Translations under genes and position numbers: made by a program
In this document: positions 1-7,274 of the stretch, one piece after another
Layout: each line of letters begins with the position of its first letter
Numbering within the stretch: position 1 is the first letter of the stretch
Notes under the pieces: model-generated
What the model saw: only the letters and a program-made list of their open reading frames with translations
Database searches by the model: none
What the model was told of the DNA's origin: nothing
Origin: Bacillota bacterium
GTDB lineage: Bacteria > Bacillota > Clostridia > Lachnospirales > Lachnospiraceae
Assembly: GCA_023415635.1 (NCBI GenBank)
Contig: JAEZJV010000005.1
Coordinates: 1-13,855 of the forward strand
Length of the DNA: 13,855 nucleotides
Direction: 5' to 3'

Positions 1-133
1 GTAGGTGGTTGTTTACATTATAACAGAAATCAGCCATTATTACCTAAAAAAATATGATGTTTTAAGCGTTTTTTAAAGGGTAGTGGAATTTAGTTTTGCA
101 CCGGAATTTACTTTTTCAAGTCAGCACTTATAC

Positions 134-175
134 AAAATCACCGGCCAGGATTTTGCTATCCCGGTCGGTGATTCT
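134..175 (-). terminator. Intrinsic terminator of the SASP gene
   Basis: Two arms of 15 bases (136-150 and 159-173) pair with one A-C mismatch and one G-T pair around an 8-base loop. Read on the minus strand, the stem begins AATCACCG and closes with CGGTGATT, followed by TTTTGTAT. The hairpin starts about 25 bases after the SASP stop codon, as expected for a monocistronic, strongly expressed spore gene. Confidence 0.85.
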
Positions 176-197
176 TAATTAATTAGGCTATTCAATA

Positions 198-413
198 CTA
201 TTTGCTGCCAGACATCTGCTGTTCCTGCTGTCTGATCATACGTTTCACCATTTCTCCACCAACAGAACCATTCTGCTTGCTGGTTAAATCGCCGTTGTAA
301 CCTTGTTTTAACGGAACGCCGATTTCGTTAGCAATTTCCATCTTAAAACGGTCAAGTGCTTCCCTTGCCTGAGGAACTTCTACTCTGTTTGATCCACTAT
401 TGTTACTTGCCAT
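198..413 (-). CDS. Alpha/beta-type small acid-soluble spore protein (SASP)
   Basis: This 71-residue protein belongs to the alpha/beta-type SASPs, which coat DNA in the dormant spore core, protect it from UV and heat, and are degraded at germination as an amino acid source. The sequence shows the two family blocks. The first is MEIANEIGV (residues 25-33), the region recognised by the germination protease GPR. The second runs from about residue 34 to 60, with YNGDLTSKQNGSVGGEMVKR as its core. The end is rich in Gln (RQQEQQM). A longer frame opens at an ATG at 431, but that ATG lies inside the ribosome binding site GGAGGTGA (422-429), so the ATG at 413 (MASNNSGSNR) is the real start and gives a typical SASP N-terminus and length. 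Forespore sigma G control is expected from the family; I could not find a convincing sigma G promoter by eye. The gene stands alone with its own terminator. Confidence 0.95.
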   Translation of the reverse strand: MASNNSGSNRVEVPQAREALDRFKMEIANEIGVPLKQGYNGDLTSKQNGSVGGEMVKRMIRQQEQQMSGSK

Positions 414-421
414 ACTATAAT

Positions 422-429
422 TCACCTCC
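422..429 (-). promoter_or_regulatory. Ribosome binding site that fixes the SASP start
   Basis: GGAGGTGA on the minus strand lies 8 bases before the ATG at 413. The upstream in-frame ATG (429-431) overlaps this site and would have no ribosome binding site of its own. Confidence 0.85.
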
Positions 430-431
430 AT

Positions 432-728
432 AATTTAATATCAAAGCAATCAAGAACAAAAACAACATATTGTAGGTTCAGCGGTTACTACATTAAGTAC
501 GTTACCGCAATTGATTCTGTTTTGCTTGCCTGTAATCATATTGTTTACACCTTAAGTAATTATTATGATGGTAATTATTGTGTAGCCAACCACATTTATA
601 TAATTTCATTTTTTATCTGACATAAATTCTTTTCTCCATTATTTAATCTATACTTGAATTACTATAAATAATATATCATAAGATACATAGGATATTGAAC
701 GAATGCAGTCAATGCTTCTGATTCACAG
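432..728. other. AT-rich spacer between the SASP gene and the ddl operon
   Basis: This stretch must contain the SASP promoter (leftward) and probably the ddl operon promoter (rightward). I see no convincing coding region. It holds an imperfect dyad at 481-508 (GCGGT arm and ACCGC arm) and a 15-base-spaced direct repeat of GTAATTATT at 556-564 and 571-579. TTGAAT at 654-659 is a possible -35 element, but no -10 box sits at a good distance, so I do not call a promoter. Confidence 0.5.
481..508. repeat. Imperfect inverted repeat upstream of the SASP gene
   Basis: The outer arms GCGGT/ACCGC pair fully. After a T-T mismatch, AC/GT pairs, and TAC/GTA pairs around ATTAA with one bulged C. No U-tract follows on either strand, so it is not a terminator. 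It lies about 70-95 bases upstream of the SASP start and could be an operator or chance. Confidence 0.4.
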
Positions 729-941
729 ATGTATCTCTGGCGCTATGCTTATATCATTACAAATGTGGCTTATGATTATTCCATTATCCTGCTTTTTTTT
801 AATTTTTTTGGAACTGATTTAGACAGGATATTCTTCGGTATTTTAGTGCTTTTTTCATCCTCTTTAGTGCTTATTAAGGGTTACACGCTTTACTTGCATA
901 AAGGTTTGCGTTATACTGTTAAGGATGAAATTTTAGGGTAG
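729..941 (+). CDS. Small predicted membrane protein upstream of ddl
   Basis: I do not recognise this 70-residue protein. It shows two hydrophobic stretches (about residues 7-28 and 33-50) separated by the polar turn GTDLDR, and a short basic tail ending in VKDEI, which fits a two-helix inner-membrane protein. Its stop codon is 17 bases before the ddl start, so it may be the first gene of the ddl-murF operon. Weak points are that no ribosome binding site precedes the ATG at 729, and that runs of 8 and 7 T (793-800, 803-809) lie in the middle. Another frame opens at the ATG at 704 and runs hydrophobically through those T-runs before stopping, so a frameshifted or truncated gene is possible. I judge it somewhat more likely real than not. 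Confidence 0.5.
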   Translation: MYLWRYAYIITNVAYDYSIILLFFNFFGTDLDRIFFGILVLFSSSLVLIKGYTLYLHKGLRYTVKDEILG

Positions 942-958
942 GAAAGCGAGGAACCATT

Positions 959-1993
959 ATGAAAATAGTAGTATTGGCTGGAGGCACCAGTACAGAAAGA
1001 GATGTATCCCTGTCAACGGGTACGATGATCTATAGTGCATTAAAAAGCAATGGTCATCAGGTTGTGTTGCTTGATGTATATCTGGGGTATGAGAGTGATA
1101 TCGCAGATCCATTTGAAATAGATAAGGATTGGGCTGGCAATATCGGTACAATTAAGGAGAATAACCCCGATATCACTGAAATCAAAGCCTTACGTAAGGA
1201 TCAGTCCGATTGCTTCTTCGGACCGCATGTGATCGACATCTGCAGCAAATCGGATATCGTATTCATAGCCCTGCATGGCGAAAACGGTGAGGATGGCAGG
1301 ATACAGGCAGCCTTCGATTTGATGGGAATTAAATATACCGGCACAGATTATACAAGCAGTGCTTTAGCTATGGATAAAGCAATTGCAAAGGAATTATTTT
1401 CATATTATCATATTCCCACACCGGAGGGTATCCGTGTCAGAAAGGGTGAAGCCTATCATTGGAATACCTATCCCTGCGTGGTCAAGGTATGCAACGGCGG
1501 TTCCAGTGTGGGCGTCTCCATTGTCAATACCACCGAAGAGATGGAAGCAGCTCTTGCTAATGCATTTATCTATGGAGAAGAAGTAGTCATCGAGCAATAT
1601 ATTAAGGGGCGCGAATTTTCCGTTGGCGTTATCGACGGAAAAGCACTTCCTGTTATTGAGATTGCTCCTATAGAAGGCTTCTATGATTATAAGAATAAAT
1701 ATCAGGCTGGCAGCGCTATTGAGACCTGTCCCGCACTCCTTAGTGAGGAAATTACTATAAGGATGCAGACAATTGCCGAAGAGGTATTTTGCGCACTCCG
1801 GTTAAAGACCTATGCCCGTATTGATTTTATGCTTAGTGAACAGGAAGAGATCTTCTGTCTGGAAGCAAATACCCTGCCGGGTATGACTCCCACCTCCCTG
1901 CTGCCGCAGGAAGCCAAAGCAATTGGAATAGATTTCACTGCATTATGCGAGAAGATAATTGAGATATCCATGGCCAAATATCATACAAAATAA
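959..1993 (+). CDS. ddl: D-alanine--D-alanine ligase
   Basis: This cytoplasmic ATP-grasp enzyme joins two D-alanines using ATP and supplies the dipeptide added by MurF. The 344 residues show the whole family pattern: GGTSTERDVSL with Glu13 near the N-terminus, LHGENGEDG (105-113), ATP-binding Lys176 in VVKV, the GSSVGV loop (181-186), the omega-loop FYDYKNKY (241-248), and the metal/ATP end ARIDF plus LEANTLPGMTPTSLLP (301-316). Counting against E. coli DdlB with a constant offset of 32 places Ser182, Lys247, Tyr248, Arg287, Asp289, Glu302, Asn304 and Ser313 on its catalytic positions. Tyr248 marks the D-Ala-D-Ala type rather than a VanA-like D-Ala-D-lactate enzyme. GAGGA (948-952) is 6 bases before the ATG. 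murF follows after 14 bases, so the two are surely co-transcribed. Confidence 0.96.
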   Translation: MKIVVLAGGTSTERDVSLSTGTMIYSALKSNGHQVVLLDVYLGYESDIADPFEIDKDWAGNIGTIKENNPDITEIKALRKDQSDCFFGPHVIDICSKSDIVFIALHGENGEDGRIQAAFDLMGIKYTGTDYTSSALAMDKAIAKELFSYYHIPTPEGIRVRKGEAYHWNTYPCVVKVCNGGSSVGVSIVNTTEEMEAALANAFIYGEEVVIEQYIKGREFSVGVIDGKALPVIEIAPIEGFYDYKNKYQAGSAIETCPALLSEEITIRMQTIAEEVFCALRLKTYARIDFMLSEQEEIFCLEANTLPGMTPTSLLPQEAKAIGIDFTALCEKIIEISMAKYHTK

Positions 1994-2007
1994 TCGGGGG
2001 ACGGATT

Positions 2008-3387
2008 ATGAAAAACATGACATTGACAAATATTGCAAAGGCCTGTGGTGGTCGGCTTTATCCAGATGATAATCCGCAGCAGGAGGCTTTAGGTCTAGTA
2101 ATGGACTCACGTCTGATACAGAAGGATTATATATTCCTGGCATCTGTCGGTGAGCGAGTTGACGGACACAGCTTTATTGATGAGGTTTTTGATAAGGGGG
2201 CTCTTGCCGTCATCTGCGAGAAAGCTCCCATTAATCCTATGGGACCCTATATACTGGTTGATAGCAGCTTACAGGCACTGAAGGATATCGCTGCCTGGTA
2301 CCGTACACAGCTGGATATTAAGGTTATCGGAATCACCGGGAGTGTCGGGAAGACCAGTACCAAGGAATTCATCAGCAGTGTACTGGCACAAAAATTCAAG
2401 GTACTGAAGACAGAAGGAAACTATAATAATGAAATCGGTCTTCCCCTGACGCTGCTGAAGATAACCGAGGAGCATGAGGTAGCCGTACTGGAAATGGGGA
2501 TCAGTAATTTTGGAGAAATGCACCGGCTTAGCCGAATTGCCCGACCGGATATCTGTGTGCTGACGAATATTGGTCAATGCCACCTTGAAAACCTTGGTTC
2601 AAGGCAGGGAATTCTGAAGGCAAAATCGGAGATCTTTGATTTCATGAGCGAGAACGGATTTGTTTGTGTTAACGGAGATGATGATATGCTGGTCACTCTG
2701 CAGGAGGTAAAAAACCGGAGACCAATCCGCTTCGGTCTTCATCAGGAGAATGATATTTTCGCTTCCGATATGATAAACAAGGGATTGTTTGGAAGCTGCT
2801 GCAGCATACATGCAGGTAATAATACCTTTATGGCGGAGATCCCTCTTCCGGGCAGTCATATGGTATTGAATGCATTAGCAGCAACAGCAGTAGGGACTCT
2901 GCTCGAAGTAACCCCGGATAGAATTGCATATGGAATTAAAGCAGTAAAACCTGTAGGTGGAAGAAGCAATATCATCCGGCTGGAGCATTATACTGTTATC
3001 GATGATTGCTATAATGCCAACCCGGTATCCATGAAGGCCGCCCTAGACTTACTCAGCATGGCAGATACCCGCAAGGTCGCTTTGCTTGGAGATATGGGTG
3101 AATTAGGAACGAATGAAGCCTCTCTTCATAGGGAGGTGGGTGATTATGCCGTCCTCTCCGGAGTGGATCTGCTGGTCTGTATCGGACAGCTCTCCAGAAA
3201 TATGTATGAGAGTGCCAATACTGCCATAAAAAAAGCAAGCGGCTCCAAGCGACAGGAAGTTCTGTTCTTTGAGACCCGGCAAGAGCTGATGGATACTTTG
3301 CCGGACATTCTGAAGGAGGGTGATACTATTCTGGTAAAGGCTTCTCATTTCATGGGCTTCGAGCAGGTAGTCAATGCCATTCGTTAG
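2008..3387 (+). CDS. murF: UDP-N-acetylmuramoyl-tripeptide--D-alanyl-D-alanine ligase
   Basis: MurF performs the last cytoplasmic step of peptidoglycan precursor synthesis: ATP-driven addition of D-Ala-D-Ala to UDP-MurNAc-tripeptide. The protein (459 residues, normal for the family) shows an N-terminal substrate domain (about 1-100) and the P-loop GITGSVGKTS (108-117). The central domain contains EMGISNFGE (162-170), NIGQCHLENLG (187-197) and LKAKSEIF (203-210); the Lys in the last motif is probably the carbamylated one. The C-terminal domain starts near 315 and contains DDCYNANPVSM (332-342), GDMGELG (361-367) and ILVKASHFM (441-449). It directly follows ddl, whose product is its substrate. 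A purine-rich CGGGGGAC precedes the ATG. Confidence 0.96.
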   Translation: MKNMTLTNIAKACGGRLYPDDNPQQEALGLVMDSRLIQKDYIFLASVGERVDGHSFIDEVFDKGALAVICEKAPINPMGPYILVDSSLQALKDIAAWYRTQLDIKVIGITGSVGKTSTKEFISSVLAQKFKVLKTEGNYNNEIGLPLTLLKITEEHEVAVLEMGISNFGEMHRLSRIARPDICVLTNIGQCHLENLGSRQGILKAKSEIFDFMSENGFVCVNGDDDMLVTLQEVKNRRPIRFGLHQENDIFASDMINKGLFGSCCSIHAGNNTFMAEIPLPGSHMVLNALAATAVGTLLEVTPDRIAYGIKAVKPVGGRSNIIRLEHYTVIDDCYNANPVSMKAALDLLSMADTRKVALLGDMGELGTNEASLHREVGDYAVLSGVDLLVCIGQLSRNMYESANTAIKKASGSKRQEVLFFETRQELMDTLPDILKEGDTILVKASHFMGFEQVVNAIR

Positions 3388-3396
3388 AACAATAGG

Positions 3397-3440
3397 ATTT
3401 GGGACATTTTCAGCCAAGGTTTAATACTACCCAAATGCTT
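3397..3440 (+). terminator. Possible weak terminator after murF
   Basis: ATTTGGG (3397-3403) pairs with CCCAAAT (430-436 of the same kilobase, 3430-3436) around a long 26-base loop, followed by GCTTTTCC. The 7-bp stem and short T-run make it weak, so read-through into the symporter gene is plausible. Confidence 0.3.
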
Positions 3441-3483
3441 TTCCACATATATTATATAAAATTAATGCTGGGATTGGATTTGT

Positions 3484-4800
3484 ATGGAAATTCTCAAGAA
3501 CCTGAATAACCTTTTATGGGGTATTCCTCTACCCATTCTACTCTTTGGCTCCCATCTTTATTATACCTTCCACCTAAAAGGTGTACAGAAGCATATCGGA
3601 AAAGCAATCCGTATCTCCTTTCGGCCAGATAATGAGGGCGAGGGTGATTTAAGCGGCTTCGCTGCCCTATCAGCCACTCTTGCGGCAACCATCGGTACCG
3701 GCAATATTGTTGGCATCTCTACAGCAATTGCTCTCGGAGGTCCCGGAGCAATCCTCTGGTGCTGGCTAACCGGCATTCTTGGCATGGCAACCACCTACGC
3801 GGAATGCTTTCTCGGCATCAAATATCGGAGAAAAACCTCGGACGGGACTCATATCGGCGGTCCGATGTATGCTCTGGAATACGGTTTAAATCAAAAGTGG
3901 CTGGCAGTAATCTTCTGTATATTCACCTTAATTGCTTCCTATGGCGTCGGTTGTTCCACCCAGGCACGGGCAGTTACCCAGACTGTACATACCCTATGGG
4001 GCCTTCCCGAATATGCGGTCGGTATGGCTGTCGCTGTCTGTGTCGGCTTGGTCATTGTCGGTGGTATCAAGTCGATCGGCAGTATATGCAGCAAACTGGT
4101 TCCGGCTATGAGTATTTTTTATATCTTAGGCTGCATGATTTTACTGATTATCAACCTACCCTATCTTCCCTCCGCTGTCAGCTGCATCCTGCATTCTGCT
4201 TTTCATCCTGCTAAGCTACCTGCGGCAGTCGCAGGAGGATTCATCGGAAGCACGATACAATCAGCTGCCAGATATGGAATTGCAAGGGGCCTTTTTACCA
4301 ATGAGGCTGGCCTGGGGACTGCTGCCATTGCAGCCTGCGGAGCAAAAACCAGTAAGCCCGGAAGACAATCCCTGATCTCCATGAGTGCAACCTTCTGGGA
4401 TACGGTGGTAATCTGTGCCATCACCGGATTGGTCATCGTAACCAATCTGATAAAGCGGCCCGAATCGGTCCATGATTATTCCTTTGCAGAGCTTACTACT
4501 GCAGCCTTCGACATACTTCCCTATGGTAAATTGCTTTTGGGCCTTTCCCTAATCGCATTTGCCATAGCAACCCTAATCGGCTGGTCCTATTTCGGTGAAA
4601 AAGCGGTAGAATACCTATTCGGAAAATCCGGAATCGGCACCTACCGCATTTGCTATATTATTATGATTTTTATTGGCTCCATATTATCCCTGGAGTTGGT
4701 CTGGGAACTGACTGACCTGGTTAATGCGTTTATGGCTCTCCCAAATCTGGTCTGTCTCTATTTTCTGAGAAAACAGGTGATTGCCTACGAGGATGAATAA
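3484..4800 (+). CDS. AGCS-family sodium:alanine (amino acid) symporter
   Basis: This is a polytopic inner-membrane carrier of the alanine-or-glycine:cation symporter family, which imports alanine or glycine with Na+ (or H+). The 438 residues contain AATIGTGNIVG (67-77) and the family signature as GGPGAILWCWLTGILG (85-100, with Leu and Cys at two usually Phe/Met positions). They also contain GGPMYAL (125-131), GLFTNEAGLGTAAIA (269-283), LIGWSYFGEKAVEYLFG (364-380) and DLVNAFMALPNL (411-422). The start follows a GGGATTGGA purine stretch. It sits 96 bases after murF, and the nearness to ddl and murF suggests it feeds alanine toward D-Ala-D-Ala synthesis; this is inference. The exact substrate among alanine, glycine and D-alanine cannot be read from the sequence. 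It runs head-to-tail into the DJ-1 gene on the other strand with only 12 bases between the stop codons. Confidence 0.93.
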   Translation: MEILKNLNNLLWGIPLPILLFGSHLYYTFHLKGVQKHIGKAIRISFRPDNEGEGDLSGFAALSATLAATIGTGNIVGISTAIALGGPGAILWCWLTGILGMATTYAECFLGIKYRRKTSDGTHIGGPMYALEYGLNQKWLAVIFCIFTLIASYGVGCSTQARAVTQTVHTLWGLPEYAVGMAVAVCVGLVIVGGIKSIGSICSKLVPAMSIFYILGCMILLIINLPYLPSAVSCILHSAFHPAKLPAAVAGGFIGSTIQSAARYGIARGLFTNEAGLGTAAIAACGAKTSKPGRQSLISMSATFWDTVVICAITGLVIVTNLIKRPESVHDYSFAELTTAAFDILPYGKLLLGLSLIAFAIATLIGWSYFGEKAVEYLFGKSGIGTYRICYIIMIFIGSILSLELVWELTDLVNAFMALPNLVCLYFLRKQVIAYEDE

Positions 4801-4812
4801 GTAAAGCTGTTC

Positions 4813-5382
4813 TCACCAAAGCAAATCGTCATAATGTCTATACTGAATCTGCTTCGAAATTTTTCTTGCTTCCTCTGAACCCTTAAGCTCACGAATAATT
4901 GCCAGCGAAAAATCCGTGGCTGTGCCCATCCCTCTTGAAGTGATGAAATTGCTGTCAACCACAACATCCTCCATCATAACCGTTGCACCCTGAAGCGCTT
5001 CCTCATATCCGGGATAACAGGTGGCTTTTTTCCCTTCCAGTAACCCCTTGGTACCCAGCACTCCGGGAGCTGCACAGATGGCTGCCAATTTCTTTTTCTT
5101 TGCCGCAAAGTCCTTTAACAGAGCATCCAGTCCCGGATGCTCTGCAAGATTTTTTGCGCCTGGCATCCCACCCGGCAGTACGAGCATATCGGCATCGGAA
5201 TAATCCAAATTACTAAATAAAGCTTCTGCTACGGTTGTAATCCTATGGGCCCCGGTTACCAGCATATTACCGGTCATAGATATCATTATGATCTCTATAT
5301 CTGCTCTTCTTAATAAATCAACCACGGTTAATGCTTCGATTTCTTCAAAACCATCTGCCAGAAATATATATACTTTTGCCAC
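4813..5382 (-). CDS. DJ-1/PfpI (ThiJ) family protein
   Basis: A 189-residue cytoplasmic protein of the DJ-1/PfpI superfamily, in the DJ-1/YajL branch. Members have been assigned redox-sensor, glyoxalase III-like or protein deglycase roles, and the true reaction is disputed. Visible hallmarks are FLADGFEEIEAL with Glu16 at the position of DJ-1 Glu18, LVLPGGMPGA (67-76), the nucleophile elbow AAICAAPGVLG with Cys103 at the DJ-1 Cys106 position, and SRGMGTATDFSLAII near residue 150-165. The His found near position 126 in human DJ-1 is Tyr123 here (ATCYPG), a form I believe is common in bacterial members. The start codon is GTG at 5382, well supported by GGAAGGAG 8 bases upstream. No terminator is visible before the convergent symporter gene. 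Confidence 0.9.
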   Translation of the reverse strand: MAKVYIFLADGFEEIEALTVVDLLRRADIEIIMISMTGNMLVTGAHRITTVAEALFSNLDYSDADMLVLPGGMPGAKNLAEHPGLDALLKDFAAKKKKLAAICAAPGVLGTKGLLEGKKATCYPGYEEALQGATVMMEDVVVDSNFITSRGMGTATDFSLAIIRELKGSEEARKISKQIQYRHYDDLLW

Positions 5383-5414
5383 TTCAATTACTCCTTCCGT
5401 ACCTTATTACTATC

Positions 5415-5443
5415 ATTATAGAATTTCCTTCTGTGCAAATCAA
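5415..5443 (-). promoter_or_regulatory. Sigma A-type promoter of the DJ-1 gene
   Basis: On the minus strand TTGATT (5438-5443) is followed after exactly 17 bases by a perfect TATAAT (5415-5420). Transcription would begin near 5408, giving a leader of about 25 bases that contains the GGAAGGAG site. This is the best vegetative promoter in the window. Confidence 0.7.
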
Positions 5444-5473
5444 GACCCATCCATTCGTTTTCTTTTTATTATT

Positions 5474-7153
5474 CTACTCAATCATAAGATTCATAACACC
5501 GACATTTTTTAGACTCAGCATGGGCTTACAATTATTTGAATGAGACATTCTGCCTACAGGTTCGATACAAAGGATATAATAATCATCATAAGGAACGCTG
5601 AATTCAAAGCAGCCGCAGTGGCCGATACAGATACAATAAAGCAGCTCTTTATCCTTTAAACAACCACGGTACAGCTTGATTTTCCACTCGTGCTGACAGT
5701 TGCAGCAACATCCCCAGATACATCCGTAGATAATGCCCGGTTCAATCAAGCATTCCTCTTCACACTCTTTTTCTTCCTCACGCGGCACGATTATGGGAAT
5801 CGGTACCGGTTTTATGATGATATTCGTTCCTTCCGGACAAGGCTTCGGTGCCGGGCAGGGCTTTGGTGCCGGGCAGGGCTTTGGTTTCGGGCAGGGCGGC
5901 GGTGTCGGGCAGGGCGGCGGTGTCGGGCAGGGCGGCGGTGTCGGGCATATCGGACAAGGCTGTTGTTCAGGTACCGGCAGAGGCGCAGGCTGCGGAGTTG
6001 GAGCCGGTTGCGGCATAGGCTGTGGCATAGGCATCGGTCTTGGCATAGGCCGTGGTGCAGGTGTAGGCTTCGGCACTGGCATAGGTAATGGTGCCGGGGC
6101 AGGTTGCGGAGAAGGGATGGCGGCTACCTCACCGCAGCTTAAGCCGCCGACAAACGGGTACCAATGAAATTCAAAGCCGCTGGCCGGATTAACTGTAAAG
6201 ACTCCCAGTGCTGCATTACCGCTAACGGTACCTCCGGTATTATGAGCATGAAACATGGCTTTGGGGGCAAGAATACTACCCCATATAGCAGCCGGGACTT
6301 CCATATAGATATGCTCGGCATCTTCAAATACATAGAGAGTACGCTCCGCCATTTTTTCCGCACCCCAGAGACCATATTGCATATGCGCATTCGGACCTGT
6401 TCGAAGTATAACAACTGCCAAACTTCCCTGCGGTATCTCAAAACGGATCTCCTTATTCAGCAAGCCGTTTGGCGATACATCAATGCGGAACACGTTCTGC
6501 TTAGGATCATTCCCACGCAGTATCCATTCGTGGTAGTGCTCTGTAACCGTTCCGTTTGGCTGAAGACTGACAATGCAGTCAAAGGAATTCACAATACTGT
6601 TTTTTGCATCAGTAAAGAACCCATTTACATTGGCATGTATTCTTCCTGCAGGAATATATCTGGGTACATCGTAACTTGAAATAGCATAATAGGTATCACG
6701 ATCACTTACACGCCAATATCTGCTACCGTTATCTGCGTGATACAAATCAGTCAGTACTCCGACTTGATTCGGTGAACCATCTTTCCCGATCATATAGGTA
6801 CTTCCACCTGCCGCTCTGAAGCTTCCACCGGCAACTACGTGTCCATTCACTACAAGCGGTCCCTGCATCGCTATATTTCGTCCTACAAGAAAACTTACAT
6901 TTTCAGGCGTATAGCTGTTACCGTTTTGCTTGGGATTATTGCCGAAAGCCAGTGTTAATCCTCTCGGACTGGTAAAATTACCACCAACTGCCATAGCACC
7001 TTTCGTATCTACAATGTTATTTGCGTCTCCGAAGACAATTGCATTAAAGTAAAAGGCGGTTCCAAAGGGCTGACCCACGATATCATACCATGTAATATCA
7101 TCATAAGGTATCCCAGCCCCGAAATACGCCTCTCTATCATAATTGCTGTTCAT
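5474..7153 (-). CDS. Choice-of-anchor A-like domain protein with Pro/Cys repeat linker and Cys-rich C-terminus
   Basis: Residues about 35-335 resemble the choice-of-anchor A (collagen-binding-like) domain: FNAIVFGDANNIVDTKGAMA at 36-55, then a final beta-rich part with WGSILAPKAMFHA (291-303). A proline-rich linker follows (about 348-440; Pro-Met-Gln-Ala, then PCPTPP/PCPKPK/PCPAPK repeats). The last part contains CEEEC and GCCCNC and ends in a beta-rich 70-residue segment with CGCFEFSVPYDDYYIL (513-528) that recalls a prealbumin/Cna-B-like strand pattern. From residue 400 on there are 22 cysteines, seven of them spaced exactly six apart (403-439). There is no signal peptide, transmembrane helix or LPXTG motif, so classical secretion is unlikely. 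Assembly on the spore surface from the mother cell is my inference, not shown. AAGGAGGT (7158-7165) precedes the ATG. No clear sporulation promoter was found upstream. Confidence 0.8.
   Translation of the reverse strand: MNSNYDREAYFGAGIPYDDITWYDIVGQPFGTAFYFNAIVFGDANNIVDTKGAMAVGGNFTSPRGLTLAFGNNPKQNGNSYTPENVSFLVGRNIAMQGPLVVNGHVVAGGSFRAAGGSTYMIGKDGSPNQVGVLTDLYHADNGSRYWRVSDRDTYYAISSYDVPRYIPAGRIHANVNGFFTDAKNSIVNSFDCIVSLQPNGTVTEHYHEWILRGNDPKQNVFRIDVSPNGLLNKEIRFEIPQGSLAVVILRTGPNAHMQYGLWGAEKMAERTLYVFEDAEHIYMEVPAAIWGSILAPKAMFHAHNTGGTVSGNAALGVFTVNPASGFEFHWYPFVGGLSCGEVAAIPSPQPAPAPLPMPVPKPTPAPRPMPRPMPMPQPMPQPAPTPQPAPLPVPEQQPCPICPTPPPCPTPPPCPTPPPCPKPKPCPAPKPCPAPKPCPEGTNIIIKPVPIPIIVPREEEKECEEECLIEPGIIYGCIWGCCCNCQHEWKIKLYRGCLKDKELLYCICIGHCGCFEFSVPYDDYYILCIEPVGRMSHSNNCKPMLSLKNVGVMNLMIE
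5841..5948 (-). repeat. Six tandem 18-bp repeats coding for PCPxPx
   Basis: Six head-to-tail units occur at 5841, 5859, 5877, 5895, 5913 and 5931. On the plus strand they read ggcttcggtgccgggcag, changing gradually to ggcggcggtgtcgggcag; two units (5895 and 5913) are identical and the sixth differs at its last base. Each unit adds a six-residue Pro-Cys step to the linker of the surface-type protein and keeps the frame. The DNA is much richer in G+C than its surroundings. An irregular Pro-Met-Gln-Ala coding stretch continues on the right to about 6115. Confidence 0.92.
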
Positions 7154-7274
7154 AGTTACCTCCTTGAAATACGGTTAAATTCCGATAATCCAATATCTCA
7201 ATTACAGTTTATTCACCAAAAGGATATTCGTGCACAAAAGGGGAGGATACCAATCTATTTCGATATCTGTGCTC

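Noticed and set aside
429..431. Upstream ATG as SASP start
   Set aside because: It lies within the GGAGGTGA ribosome binding site; the ATG at 413 has proper spacing and family-typical sequence.
611..623. 13-base string TTTTATCTGACAT repeated at about 11936-11948
   Set aside because: In AT-rich DNA of this length a 13-base match is expected about once by chance, and no further similarity surrounds it.
3759..4214. Alternative plus-strand frame inside the symporter gene
   Set aside because: A shadow of the symporter in another frame, rich in Arg/Cys/His, with no ribosome binding site or family likeness.
5841..5948. CRISPR-like array
   Set aside because: The 18-bp units are contiguous with no spacers and are in frame inside a coding region.
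5733..6167. Plus-strand glycine-rich frame (GQGFGAGQG-type) antisense to the surface protein
   Set aside because: It is the complement of the proline-repeat coding region; GC-rich 18-bp repeats keep several frames open. No ribosome binding site, and the minus-strand protein has clear domain similarity.
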